Shown: piece by piece, positions 34,061-42,361 of the stretch | Layout: the number at the start of each line of letters is the position of its first letter | Position numbering within the stretch: position 1 is the first letter of the stretch | Notes under the pieces: generated by a model | Databases searched by the model: none | Told to the model about the DNA's origin: nothing | The model's input: only the letters and a program-made list of their open reading frames with translations | From: Martinezella tropici | Lineage (GTDB): Bacteria; Pseudomonadota; Alphaproteobacteria; Rhizobiales; Rhizobiaceae | NCBI RefSeq assembly: GCF_003287875.1 | Contig: NZ_QMKK01000058.1 | Span: forward strand, 1-64,000 | Length of the DNA: 64,000 bases | Reading direction: 5' to 3' | Translations under genes and position numbers: made by a program

Positions 34061-34222
34061 CACCAGGTCAGCAAATGCGCCGTACTCCCGCTCGCTCGTA
34101 ACGTCGCCGGCTTTGACGATGAGGCGATCGCTTGCGATTACGTCCGCCAGTTTACCTAGCGCCTCCTCGTCGGTGTCGGTGGCGAGCACATTTTCGCCAC
34201 TCGCGATAAACCGTTCGAGTAG
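34061..34222 (-). pseudogene. Fragment of an SDR dehydrogenase
   Basis: The minus strand reads LLERFIASGENVLATDTDEE, then ALGKLADVIASDRLIVKAGDVTSEREYGAFADL. This resembles the segment after the cofactor-binding glycines of a short-chain dehydrogenase. The glycine loop and the catalytic part are missing. The frame continues directly into the Old Yellow Enzyme fragment, showing a deletion junction near 34050. Confidence 0.6.
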
Positions 34223-34271
34223 GCGCCTGTGCCGTCAGCTACCCTTGTCACGACGAACGTTCGTCTGGCTC

Positions 34272-35120
34272 TTATCGCTTCGTCTCGGTGGCCGCGAGTT
34301 CATTGAAGTACTCGGCGAGCTGGCGCGGTTCGTGGCCGAGAATCGCTCGCAGCGTCAGAGCGTTGGCGCGCAAGCCGGTGCGGTCGTAATGCGCGAACAT
34401 CGGCCTCAAGGGTGCAATGTCGTCACCAAGCGAGTTCGCATCGATCCGCTCTGCCCGAACCGATCGGCCAAGCGCTTCGCCCATGAGGCGGGCAACGTCG
34501 TGGCGGTTAAGCCAGCCGTCGGACGCGAGCTCATACGTGCCGTAGAGCAGGCGGTCTTCAGTGAGGGCGATGGCCGCGACTTCGGCGACGTCACGGTAAT
34601 CGACTCTGCTGAAGCGTGTGTCACAGGACCAAGGCTCAGCCAGTACGCCGGTCACAGCCACCTTCTTCCACATCGCCTCGAAGTTCTGAAAGTAAAGCGC
34701 GGGGTGCAGGAAACTGTATTCGATCCCGTATTCGAGAATCATGTCTTCGACTGAAGCCTTGGCGGAATGGTTTGAAAGGCCGGCGATCACAGGATGGAAG
34801 ACCGAGGAAAATACGATCCGCCGGACACCCGCGCGGACCGCGGCCGTCACGAAATTTCGGCCAATATCGGCCTCGCGGGGGATGAAAGCCGGTGCGATGT
34901 AGAAGACCCGCTCTATGCCTTCGAGCGCGGTCGCGACACTCTTCGGATCGGTCAAGTCCGCGACCACCGTTTCTGCTGCTCCATGTTCACGGACCGAACT
35001 CTCTCGGCTGTGGTCCCGGACGAGACCACGGATGTGCGCCCCGCGGACGGCCAGAGCGGGCACGACATGACCGGCGAATTTGCCGGACGCGCCGACAACA
35101 AGTGTCGATATGTTTGTCAT
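34272..35120 (-). CDS. NmrA-family NAD(P)-binding protein
   Basis: This 282-residue atypical SDR of the NmrA/HSCARG type has the Rossmann loop VVGASGKFAGHVVPAL, VADLTDP, AAVRAGVRRIVFSSV and HPALYFQNF. It lacks the classical Tyr-x3-Lys pair, so it may act as a redox sensor or as a quinone/isoflavone-type reductase. ATG 35120 is the family start. It is divergent from the LysR gene at 35223 across about 100 bases, which suggests LysR control. Confidence 0.82.
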   Translation of the reverse strand: MTNISTLVVGASGKFAGHVVPALAVRGAHIRGLVRDHSRESSVREHGAAETVVADLTDPKSVATALEGIERVFYIAPAFIPREADIGRNFVTAAVRAGVRRIVFSSVFHPVIAGLSNHSAKASVEDMILEYGIEYSFLHPALYFQNFEAMWKKVAVTGVLAEPWSCDTRFSRVDYRDVAEVAAIALTEDRLLYGTYELASDGWLNRHDVARLMGEALGRSVRAERIDANSLGDDIAPLRPMFAHYDRTGLRANALTLRAILGHEPRQLAEYFNELAATETKR

Positions 35121-35222
35121 GGTTGTTTTCCTGTTTCGCTTTGGCAGGGAACGATGCGAATCGACAAAAGGATCGATCCGTTCCGTGGACTTATCGTCTA
35201 CGGAATGGAACAATGGATCCTG

Positions 35223-36152
35223 ATGATTGACCTCAATGACTTGCGCGTCTTCAACAAGGTGGCCGGTCTGCGCAGTTTCTCTGACGCAGGGACCGCCCTC
35301 GGTATGCCCAAGTCGAGCGTCAGCCGGGCGATCAGCCGGCTCGAACGTGATTTGGCAATCCGATTGTTCCAGCGGACGACACGCGATGTGGCGCTGACGC
35401 AGGCGGGCCAAGCGCTGTACGAGCGCGCTCGGGATCTGCTCGCCGGACTTGAAGACGTTGCGGTCTTCACAACCAGTTTGGCGGACACGCCGCGTGGCAG
35501 GCTCACGATCAGCGCCGGAATCGGGTTCGGCATAAATGTTCTCGGCCGACAGTTGCCTGGCTTTCTTGATCGTTATCCGGAGATCAGCGTTTCGATCGAC
35601 CTCACCAGCCGCAATGCTGAACTGGTTTCCGAACAGGTGGACGTGGCGATCCGCATGGGACCGCTTGCCGATTCAGCACTGGTCGCCACCCGCCTCGGGA
35701 CACTGACGCAATATATCTGTGCGGCAAAATCCTACCTGGATCGATGCGATCACCCGAACGAACCGCAAGACTTGCTTTCCCATCAGATCATCGACTTGCC
35801 GACGGCGAGCAGTAAGCCGCGACCGTGGCGTCTGGTTAGGGGAGATGAGAGCCGGAATATCTCACCGACGGCCAGAGTTGAGGTCAACGATATGTTGACA
35901 ATCTGCGCACTGGTGAGGGGTGGCGCCGGGATCGCCGCTGTGACCGCCTATTTGTGTGGTAACGACATTCTTGAGGGAACACTCGAACGAGTGTTGCCAG
36001 AGTGGTCGCTCCCGCCGCTGCCGGTCAGTTTGGTGTTTCCCAGCAAGCGGGAGGTTTCGCCCGCCGTACGCGTCTTCGTTGACTACCTGCGCGAGACGAA
36101 CGTTGCCGGGAATGACTGGCTGGCAGATCCGTTGCTGGCGAAGGGCAGGTAG
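35223..36152 (+). CDS. LysR-family regulator
   Basis: This 309-residue regulator has the N-terminal winged helix MIDLNDLRVFNKVAGLRSFS, then AGTALGMPKSSVSRAISRLERDL. The C-terminal effector domain contains GRLTISAGIGFGINVLGRQLPGFLDRYPEISV, VDVAIRMGPL and VRGGAGIAAVTAYL. ATG 35223 matches the family start; ATG 35205 is an alternative. An inverted repeat GGAACG...CGTTCC (about 35149-35183) lies in the divergent gap. It likely controls the NmrA-like gene. The ligand is unknown. Confidence 0.88.
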   Translation: MIDLNDLRVFNKVAGLRSFSDAGTALGMPKSSVSRAISRLERDLAIRLFQRTTRDVALTQAGQALYERARDLLAGLEDVAVFTTSLADTPRGRLTISAGIGFGINVLGRQLPGFLDRYPEISVSIDLTSRNAELVSEQVDVAIRMGPLADSALVATRLGTLTQYICAAKSYLDRCDHPNEPQDLLSHQIIDLPTASSKPRPWRLVRGDESRNISPTARVEVNDMLTICALVRGGAGIAAVTAYLCGNDILEGTLERVLPEWSLPPLPVSLVFPSKREVSPAVRVFVDYLRETNVAGNDWLADPLLAKGR

Positions 36153-36283
36153 TTTGCACTTGGCAACAGCAAATCCGCTCGCGTCCATCTGTCAATATGC
36201 ATTCGACGCTCCGGCTTATTGGGTCGAGGCTTCCGGGCACCAGACAGATCCGCGGCATGAGTTTCAATCGGCGCCCAACGATT

Positions 36284-36400
36284 TTCACTTTGGAGCAGGA
36301 AGATATCGTGCCCGATCTCGTCACCATTGCCAAAGGTCTGGGAGGCGGTTTCCAACCGACCGGCGCAGTGATGCTGTCACGCAGGATCTATCAGGCATTC
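36284..36400 (+). pseudogene. Fragment of a class-III aminotransferase
   Basis: The frame reads FTLEQEDIVPDLVTIAKGLG, then GGFQPTGAVMLSRRIYQAF. This is the core around the PLP-binding Lys of class-III aminotransferases (VVPDL-TIAKGLGGGYQPIGAV). It ends against the 3' end of the MocR gene. Roughly 40 of more than 400 residues survive. Confidence 0.7.
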
Positions 36401-36418
36401 GGGCGTTTAGCACATTCT

Positions 36419-37822
36419 CTAGAAAAAGGAGCCGGACATTTCGGGTGCGCCTTCAAGCGCATGGGCCATGAATCCCACGGCGGCCTTCAGCTTGTCCCGT
36501 TGGATCGGTCCTCCGAGGCAGACGCGAACCGCTTCCTGCGCAGGTCCATCGACCGTGAAGGCATCGCTCGCGACGACACCTAGGCCGGAGGAACGCATGT
36601 GGCTTCCGAATGTCGAACGCGTCCAGCCATGAACGAGCGGCAGCCAGATATTGAAGCTTATCGCGTCGCCGCGATAGCTGCCAGCGGGCAGCACGTCCGC
36701 GATAAGCGCCTGCCGTGCTGCGGCTTCGGCTCTGATGAAGCGCAGGATGCTGTCGGCCGTTCCGTCCTCTATCCAGCGCGTGGCAAGCGCGGTGGCAAGC
36801 GGCGAGGCCATAACGTTATTGGCGCGCATCGCTGCGACGAACGGCCAGCCTGCCTTCGAGTCTGGCGCGACCACGTAAGCGAGCCTGAGACCTGCACCGA
36901 TACATTTGGCGAGCCCGCCGATATGCCAGGTCAAATCCGGCGCCATGGCGGCGAGCGGCGGCGGGCTATGCTGCGGGATGAAGCCATAGGCATCGTCCTC
37001 GACGATCGGCACGTGATACTTGCGGGCAACGGCGCAGATCTCGGCGCGGCGTCCTTCCGGGATGGTTAGCGTCAGCGGGTTCTGCAGCGTCGGATTGAGA
37101 TAGAGAGCCTTGGGCTTTCGCGTCTCGCAGGCCTCGGCAAATGCGGCGGCAATAATGCCGTCCTCATCCATCGGCAGGCCGACGAGGTTGAGGCGCAGCT
37201 GCGCGGCGATCGACCGCATGCCGGGATAGGTGATGTTTTCCGAAAGCACCGTTTCGCCCGGCTTTGCCAGCATGCCGAAGATCGCCAGCAGCGCCGGATG
37301 CGCTCCGGGGGTGACGAATATCCGCTCCTGCGACGGCACCAGCCCGCGCCGGCTAAGCCAGGCAGCCGCCGCCTCCTTGTCCATGCCAGCACCACCAAAG
37401 CCTTGGTAACGAAGCAGAGAGACGAGATTTGTCGCGACTGACGACAGCCCTTCCCGCATGCGGGCCAGCAGATCCGGGTCGTCCGGCTCCGGCGGCATGT
37501 TCATGGAGAAATCGACCGCCGACGTTCGCCGGATATCAGGAACGGCATCGGAGGAGAAACCGAGCCGCTCCTTTTCCAGGCCACCGGTCACGAACGTACC
37601 GCGGCCAACATGAGTCTTCACCAGCCCGCGCTTTTGCGCTTCTACATAACCGCGTGCGACCGTCGTGAAGTCGATGTTGAGCTGCTTGGCGAGTTCCCGC
37701 TGCGGTGGCAGTCGATCCCCAACGACAAGGTTACCGCTGCGCAGGTCGAGTTCGATGACATCGGCGATCGCCATGTAGCGCGGGCCGCTGCTGCGGCTGA
37801 GGTCGGGAACCCATCGTTTCAT
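36419..37822 (-). CDS. MocR-family PLP-dependent regulator
   Basis: This 467-residue regulator fuses a GntR winged helix (MAIADVIELDLRSGNLVVGD, then RLPPQRELAKQLNIDFTTVARGYVEAQ) to an aminotransferase-fold domain. The latter shows TPGAHPALLAIFGMLAKPG, NPTLQNPLT, IVEDDAYGFI and the PLP-Lys region HIGGLAKCIGAGLRLAYVV. MocR proteins sense amino acids or PLP-linked metabolites. It is divergent from the Nit1C operon across about 365 bases and is the best candidate regulator of it; that link is inferred from position. Confidence 0.88.
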   Translation of the reverse strand: MKRWVPDLSRSSGPRYMAIADVIELDLRSGNLVVGDRLPPQRELAKQLNIDFTTVARGYVEAQKRGLVKTHVGRGTFVTGGLEKERLGFSSDAVPDIRRTSAVDFSMNMPPEPDDPDLLARMREGLSSVATNLVSLLRYQGFGGAGMDKEAAAAWLSRRGLVPSQERIFVTPGAHPALLAIFGMLAKPGETVLSENITYPGMRSIAAQLRLNLVGLPMDEDGIIAAAFAEACETRKPKALYLNPTLQNPLTLTIPEGRRAEICAVARKYHVPIVEDDAYGFIPQHSPPPLAAMAPDLTWHIGGLAKCIGAGLRLAYVVAPDSKAGWPFVAAMRANNVMASPLATALATRWIEDGTADSILRFIRAEAAARQALIADVLPAGSYRGDAISFNIWLPLVHGWTRSTFGSHMRSSGLGVVASDAFTVDGPAQEAVRVCLGGPIQRDKLKAAVGFMAHALEGAPEMSGSFF

Positions 37823-38187
37823 GTGTCCGCAATCCGGTTAAACTGTCTTTATTGACCGTATATTGTTGCATCGGCCTCTTGTCACCTAAAATAATATACC
37901 GGCCGCGTTTTCTTGTGGCTCGAGGCGCTAGCAGCCGCTCGCAAACACTCACTCGCAAAATTGAATGCATATTGGAGGTATTCATTATGTGCATTGTCGC
38001 TTCCATTTTCGGCAGCCTTTTGGCGCAGCTTTCGGCAACGAGAAGTGCAGAGCAAGTAAATGACGGGAGAATTGAATGCTTTCTTCGACAATTTGAACGC
38101 ATTTTAGGCAAACTTCATATTGGCATGGCCTTTGCAATTGAATGGCGTACCCCGCGACGGGGCCTGACATCAACATAGGAGCCATTC
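37823..38187. promoter_or_regulatory. Divergent regulatory region, MocR / Nit1C operon
   Basis: This gap separates the MocR regulator from the nitrilase operon. It has AT-rich stretches near 37845-37870 (CTTTATTGACCGTATATTG) and 37890-37902 suited to promoters. A small open frame with a good ribosome-binding site lies at 37987. I could not pick out a convincing repeated operator. Confidence 0.4.
37987..38178 (+). CDS. Small open frame in the Nit1C leader
   Basis: This is a 63-codon frame with GGAGG at 37974-37978, eight bases before ATG 37987. The peptide MCIVASIFGSLLAQLSATRS is followed by GRIECFLRQFERILGKLHIGMA. The helical Arg/Leu-rich middle loosely resembles DUF1127 proteins, but the match is weak. 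It ends ten bases before the first Nit1C gene and could be a leader peptide. Confidence 0.35.
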   Translation: MCIVASIFGSLLAQLSATRSAEQVNDGRIECFLRQFERILGKLHIGMAFAIEWRTPRRGLTST

Positions 38188-38670
38188 ATGCCCGCAGTTA
38201 CCGCACCCGCCCATGCCGACGGCGATTTCCTTGTCGATTACGAAGAAAAGGTCTTCGAGGATGTCCAGGCCAAGGAGGGTGAGAAAGCCCTCATCACCTT
38301 CCATACCGTCGCCTTCGAGGGATCGATCGGTCTCGTCAACCTTCTCCAGGCCAAGCGCCTCAAGCGCAAAGGCTTTGAGACGTCCGTGCTGCTTTACGGT
38401 CCCGGCGTAACGCTTGGCGTGCAGCGTGGCTTCCCCAAACTCGGAGCGGAAGCTTTTCCGGGCCATCTCAACTTCAACAACCAGATCAAGGGCTTCATGG
38501 AAGAAGGTGGCAAGGTCTATGCCTGCCGTTTCGCGCTGCAGGCGCTTTACGGCCATGGCGAAGGCTCGCTGATCCCCGGCATCACCCCGATCAGCCCGCT
38601 CGATGTCCTCGACCTCATCCTGATCCACCGCCGCGACGGCGCCTTCATCCTCGACACCTGGACGCTCTGA
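38188..38670 (+). CDS. MSMEG_0572-family nitrogen starvation protein
   Basis: This 160-residue protein is the characteristic first gene of Nit1C clusters (MSMEG_0572 family). Motifs include KALITFHTVAFEGSIGLVNLLQAKRL, LLYGPGVTLGVQRGFP and NNQIKGFMEEGGKVYACRFALQALYGHGE, with a DsrE/F-like alpha/beta look. The biochemical role is not established. It has AGGAG before ATG 38188. A strong GC hairpin follows before the nitrilase. Confidence 0.9.
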   Translation: MPAVTAPAHADGDFLVDYEEKVFEDVQAKEGEKALITFHTVAFEGSIGLVNLLQAKRLKRKGFETSVLLYGPGVTLGVQRGFPKLGAEAFPGHLNFNNQIKGFMEEGGKVYACRFALQALYGHGEGSLIPGITPISPLDVLDLILIHRRDGAFILDTWTL

Positions 38671-38680
38671 CCGACCGGAG

Positions 38681-38700
38681 GCGGGGCGGGGCCCCGCTTT
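38681..38700 (+). terminator. GC-rich hairpin inside the Nit1C operon
   Basis: GCGGGGC (38681-38687) and GCCCCGC (38691-38697) form a perfect seven-base stem with a GGG loop, followed by only three T. It lies between the first and second genes. It may be a partial terminator or an mRNA stabiliser that sets their expression ratio. Confidence 0.45.
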
Positions 38701-38723
38701 CATCCGCCCAAAAGGAGTTCGCC

Positions 38724-39779
38724 ATGGAAAAGAAATCAATTGTGCGGGCCGCCGCAGTGCAGATCGCACCTGATCTCACCTCACGGGAAAAGACGCTGGC
38801 CCGGGTTCTGGAAGCAATCCATGAGGCCGCGGGCAAGGGTGCCGAACTGGTGGTCTTCCCGGAAACCTTCGTGCCTTGGTATCCCTATTTCTCCTTTGTC
38901 CTGCCGCCGGTGCTTTCCGGCAAGGAACATGTCCGGCTCTACGACGAGGCCGTCACCGTGCCGAGCGCCGCGACGGAATCCATCGCCGCAGCAGCTCGCA
39001 ATCACGGCATCGTCGTCGTGCTTGGCGTCAACGAGCGCGACCATGGCTCTCTTTACAATACCCAGCTCGTTTTCGACGCCGACGGGGCGCTGATCCTCAA
39101 GCGCCGCAAGATCACCCCGACCTTCCATGAGCGGATGATCTGGGGTCAGGGCGATGCTTCGGGCCTCACGGTGGTCGAAAGCCATGTCGGCCGGATCGGC
39201 GCGCTTGCCTGCTGGGAGCACTATAATCCGCTCGCCCGCTACGCGCTGATGGCCCAGCACGAGGAGATCCACGTCGCCCAGTTCCCGGGCTCGATGGTCG
39301 GGCCGATCTTCGCCGAGCAGATAGAAGTGACGATCCGCCATCATGCCCTGGAAAGCGGCTGTTTCGTCGTCAATGCGACAGGCTGGCTGACCGACGAACA
39401 GATCACCTCGATCACGCCGGACCAGGGGCTGCAAAAGGCCCTGCGCGGCGGCTGCATGACGGCGATCGTCTCTCCGGAAGGCAAGCACCTCGCCCCACCC
39501 CTCGCCGAGGGTGAAGGCATGGTGATCGCCGACCTCGATATGAGCCTGATCGTCAAGCGCAAGCGGATGATGGATTCCGTCGGTCACTACGCCCGACCCG
39601 AACTCTTGCATCTCGTCATCGACGGACGTGCGACCGCACCAATGGTCGCCTCCCGGACATCTTTCGAAACCGCCCCCGCTTCCACCGAAAGGAGCAATTC
39701 CGATGGACACTTCGACAACACGTCTTCCGACCGAGATTCTGATCAACGAGTTGCAGTCCTTCGGAGCCAGGCTGGTTGA
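38724..39779 (+). CDS. Nit6803-type nitrilase
   Basis: This 351-residue carbon-nitrogen hydrolase converts nitriles to acids and ammonia. The catalytic triad is visible: Glu47 (VVFPETFVPWYPYF), Lys129 (RRKITPTFHERMIWG) and Cys163 (LACWEHYNPLARYAL). It belongs to the nitrilase subgroup carried by Nit1C clusters, which have been linked to bacterial growth on cyanide as nitrogen source. Whether cyanide itself, a nitrile or an intermediate is the substrate here is inferred. Its 3' end overlaps the next gene by 77 bases. Confidence 0.92.
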   Translation: MEKKSIVRAAAVQIAPDLTSREKTLARVLEAIHEAAGKGAELVVFPETFVPWYPYFSFVLPPVLSGKEHVRLYDEAVTVPSAATESIAAAARNHGIVVVLGVNERDHGSLYNTQLVFDADGALILKRRKITPTFHERMIWGQGDASGLTVVESHVGRIGALACWEHYNPLARYALMAQHEEIHVAQFPGSMVGPIFAEQIEVTIRHHALESGCFVVNATGWLTDEQITSITPDQGLQKALRGGCMTAIVSPEGKHLAPPLAEGEGMVIADLDMSLIVKRKRMMDSVGHYARPELLHLVIDGRATAPMVASRTSFETAPASTERSNSDGHFDNTSSDRDSDQRVAVLRSQAG

Positions 39780-40824
39780 TCCGAAGGCGGGTCATGAAAG
39801 CCGCCGTGGCGGCGCCGGCCCCTCTGACCACAAGCCGATGACTATTGACGGCATGACCGTCATGGTTCCTGTCCACACCGCACCCGCCTTCGAAAGCCCC
39901 TATCTGGTCGAAAAACCGGATGAGGAAGGCAAGAGCCGCATCAGCCGCGATGGCCGCGTGCTTGGCGAAGTCTCCTTCCCGCTGCGGCCCCGCTTCTACG
40001 AGCGCAGCACGGCGGATGGCGTTCCCTATTCGCAGGTCGCCGTCCTGCACGGCCGCGATGTGCTGGCAACCACGGTGCTGCAGACCTGCATCCGCTATCA
40101 AAGCCGCACCAAGACCTGTCAGTTCTGCGCCATCGGCCAGTCGCTCGCCGCCGGCCGCACCATTGCTCACAAGACGCCCGAGCAATTGGCGGAAGTTGCC
40201 AAGGCCGCCGTCGAGCTCGATGGCGTCAAGCATATGGTGATGACGACGGGCACACCGAAGGGCTCCGATCGCGGGGCGTCCATTCTCGCCGACAGCGCAC
40301 GCGCCATCAAGGCAGCTGTCGACATCCCGATCCAGGCACAATGTGAGCCGCCGGAAGACGATGGCTGGTTCCAGATCATGAAGGATGCCGGCGTCGACGC
40401 GCTCGGCATGCATCTCGAAGTCGTCACACCGGAAATCCGGGCGCGCATCATGCCGGGCAAGGCGCAGGTCTCGATCGAGAAATACATGGCCTCCTTCAAA
40501 GCCGCGGTCGAGGTCTTCGGCCGCGGCCAGGTCTCGACCTATATTCTCGCCGGTCTCGGCGATACTCGCGAAGCGATCCTCGACATCTGCGAGAAGCTCG
40601 TTGCCATCGGTGTTTACCCCTTCGTCGTGCCCTTCGTGCCGATCTCCGGCACGCCGCTCGAAAGCCATCCGGCGCCGAAGCCGGACTTCATGCATTCGAT
40701 CCTGTCTCCGCTCTCGAAAATGCTCATCGACAGCGGCCTGAAGGCCGCCGACATCAAGGCCGGCTGCGGCAAATGCGGGGCCTGTTCAGCCCTTTCGACC
40801 TACGAAAGGATGCTGACCAAATGA
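39703..40824 (+). CDS. MSMEG_0568-family radical SAM protein
   Basis: This 373-residue protein is placed in the radical SAM family of Nit1C clusters by its neighbourhood and by RRGGAGPSDHKPMTIDG at the start. Candidate iron-sulfur Cys are in QTCIRYQSRTKTCQFCAIG. The spacing C-x9-C-x2-C differs from the classical C-x3-C-x2-C. A second Cys cluster, GCGKCGACSAL, sits at the C-terminus and may bind an auxiliary cluster. The start at ATG 39703 has AAAGGAG upstream and lies inside the nitrilase gene. The reaction is unknown. Confidence 0.85.
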   Translation: MDTSTTRLPTEILINELQSFGARLVDPKAGHESRRGGAGPSDHKPMTIDGMTVMVPVHTAPAFESPYLVEKPDEEGKSRISRDGRVLGEVSFPLRPRFYERSTADGVPYSQVAVLHGRDVLATTVLQTCIRYQSRTKTCQFCAIGQSLAAGRTIAHKTPEQLAEVAKAAVELDGVKHMVMTTGTPKGSDRGASILADSARAIKAAVDIPIQAQCEPPEDDGWFQIMKDAGVDALGMHLEVVTPEIRARIMPGKAQVSIEKYMASFKAAVEVFGRGQVSTYILAGLGDTREAILDICEKLVAIGVYPFVVPFVPISGTPLESHPAPKPDFMHSILSPLSKMLIDSGLKAADIKAGCGKCGACSALSTYERMLTK

Positions 40825-41363
40825 TGCTCGAACCCTTCGCCCCCTATCGCGCCGCCGAGTTCCAGGTGAAGTTCGCCACATCATATTGGGAAAGGCGGGA
40901 AGCCCATGCGCTTCGCCGTGCCGTCTTTTGCGATGAGCAGAAGATTTTCGACCAGGACGACCGGGACGCGATCGACGACCACGCCATCCCCATCGTTGCA
41001 CTGTCGATGATGGGCGTCGCCTCCGACCGGTTGGTCGGCACGGTGCGCATCCACGAGGAAGAACCGGGGCAGTGGTGGGGTTCGCGCCTCGCCGTCCACG
41101 AGGATTTCCGCAAGATCGGTGCGCTTGGCGCAACACTGATAAAACTAGCCGTTTCCTCGGCCAATGCGATCGGCTGCCACACCTTCCTCGCCAATGTGCA
41201 GGTGCAGAACGGCCTGCTCTTCCGCCGGCTCCATTGGGATGTGGTCGAGGAATTCGAAATTTACGGCAAACCGCATCTCCGGATGAAGGCCAACCTCGCC
41301 TGGTATCCGCCCTGCCCCACACCGGAAGCCGGTTTCGTGGCTCTACCGAAGAAGGCGGCGTGA
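40821..41363 (+). CDS. MSMEG_0567/Sll0786-family GNAT acetyltransferase
   Basis: This 180-residue GNAT-fold protein shows the acetyl-CoA binding pattern in RLAVHEDFRKIGALGATLIKLAV and acceptor-side features VRIHEEEPGQWWGSRLAV and VQNGLLFRRLHWDVVEEFEIYG. The ATG overlaps the stop of the radical SAM gene (ATGATG/TGA). It is a fixed member of Nit1C clusters, and its amine substrate is unknown. Confidence 0.85.
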   Translation: MMLEPFAPYRAAEFQVKFATSYWERREAHALRRAVFCDEQKIFDQDDRDAIDDHAIPIVALSMMGVASDRLVGTVRIHEEEPGQWWGSRLAVHEDFRKIGALGATLIKLAVSSANAIGCHTFLANVQVQNGLLFRRLHWDVVEEFEIYGKPHLRMKANLAWYPPCPTPEAGFVALPKKAA

Positions 41364-41365
41364 CC

Positions 41366-42361
41366 ATGGCGATCGATGTCACGGCACTCGCCGCCAAACT
41401 TGCCGCCTCTTCCGGCATCGCCGCTAAGGCGGACATCGGTCCGGTTGCCGCCGGTCTGGGATTGGGGGGCCAGCCAGTCGCCGTCGGAGATGACTGTGCC
41501 GCCCTGCCCGATGGCGACGGCTATCTCCTCTTCGCCATCGAAGGCTTCATCAATGAATTCGTCGCAGCCGATCCGTGGTTTGCCGGCTGGTGCGGGGTGA
41601 TGGTCAATATTTCCGACGTCGTCGCCATGGGCGGCCGACCGGTTGCCGTGGTCGATGCGGTCTGGGCGAATGGCGAGGTGAATGCCTCTCCGGTACTGGA
41701 AGGAATGCGCGCTGCGGCCGCCGCCTATGGCGTGCCCATCGTCGGTGGCCATACCAATATCCGCACCGACCGCCACCAGCTTTCTGTGGCGATCCTCGGC
41801 CGAGCGAAAAAGCTGCTGACGAGTTTCGATGCTAAGCCGGGCGACATCCTGCTCGCCGCCGTCGATCATCGCGGCCGTTATCGCGAGCCGTTCAACAACT
41901 GGGAGGCAGCAACCGACGCGCCGCCTGGGCGGCTGCGTGGCGACCTCGAAATCATGGCCGGGATTGCTGAAGCCGAACTGGCTTTCGCTGCGAAGGATAT
42001 CAGCCAGGGCGGCATACCCGGCACGGCGATCATGCTGGCGGAGTGCTCCGGGGTCGGCATCGATATCGATCTGACGGCCATCCCGCTGCCGGAAAGCGTC
42101 GCGCTGGAGCGCTGGCTGTCGACGTTTCCGAGTTACGGCTACCTCCTGTCGGTCGCGCCCGCGAATCTGGAAGCCGTCCTCAAAACCTTCACCGCGCGCG
42201 GCATCGTCGCCGCCGCTATCGGCACGGTCAATGCCGGCAGCGAGGTCGCCATCAGCGCCGATGGCAACCGCGCGGTCATCCGCGACCATGCCAGGGTGCC
42301 GCTCCTGGGCCTTGGACCGGCAGCCGCCGACGAAAGACGAGAACGGGAGGATGCTGCATGA
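41366..42361 (+). CDS. Sll0787-family AIR synthase-like protein
   Basis: This 331-residue protein resembles AIR synthase/selenophosphate synthetase (PurM fold). VAVGDDCAALPDGDGYLLFAIEGF is the ATP-binding start. GVMVNISDVVAMGGRPVAVVDAVW, IVGGHTNIRTD and AAKDISQGGIPGTAIML are the metal/phosphate segments. The family probably phosphorylates a carbonyl or amide oxygen. It follows the GNAT gene by two bases and overlaps the glycosyltransferase start. Confidence 0.87.
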   Translation: MAIDVTALAAKLAASSGIAAKADIGPVAAGLGLGGQPVAVGDDCAALPDGDGYLLFAIEGFINEFVAADPWFAGWCGVMVNISDVVAMGGRPVAVVDAVWANGEVNASPVLEGMRAAAAAYGVPIVGGHTNIRTDRHQLSVAILGRAKKLLTSFDAKPGDILLAAVDHRGRYREPFNNWEAATDAPPGRLRGDLEIMAGIAEAELAFAAKDISQGGIPGTAIMLAECSGVGIDIDLTAIPLPESVALERWLSTFPSYGYLLSVAPANLEAVLKTFTARGIVAAAIGTVNAGSEVAISADGNRAVIRDHARVPLLGLGPAAADERREREDAA

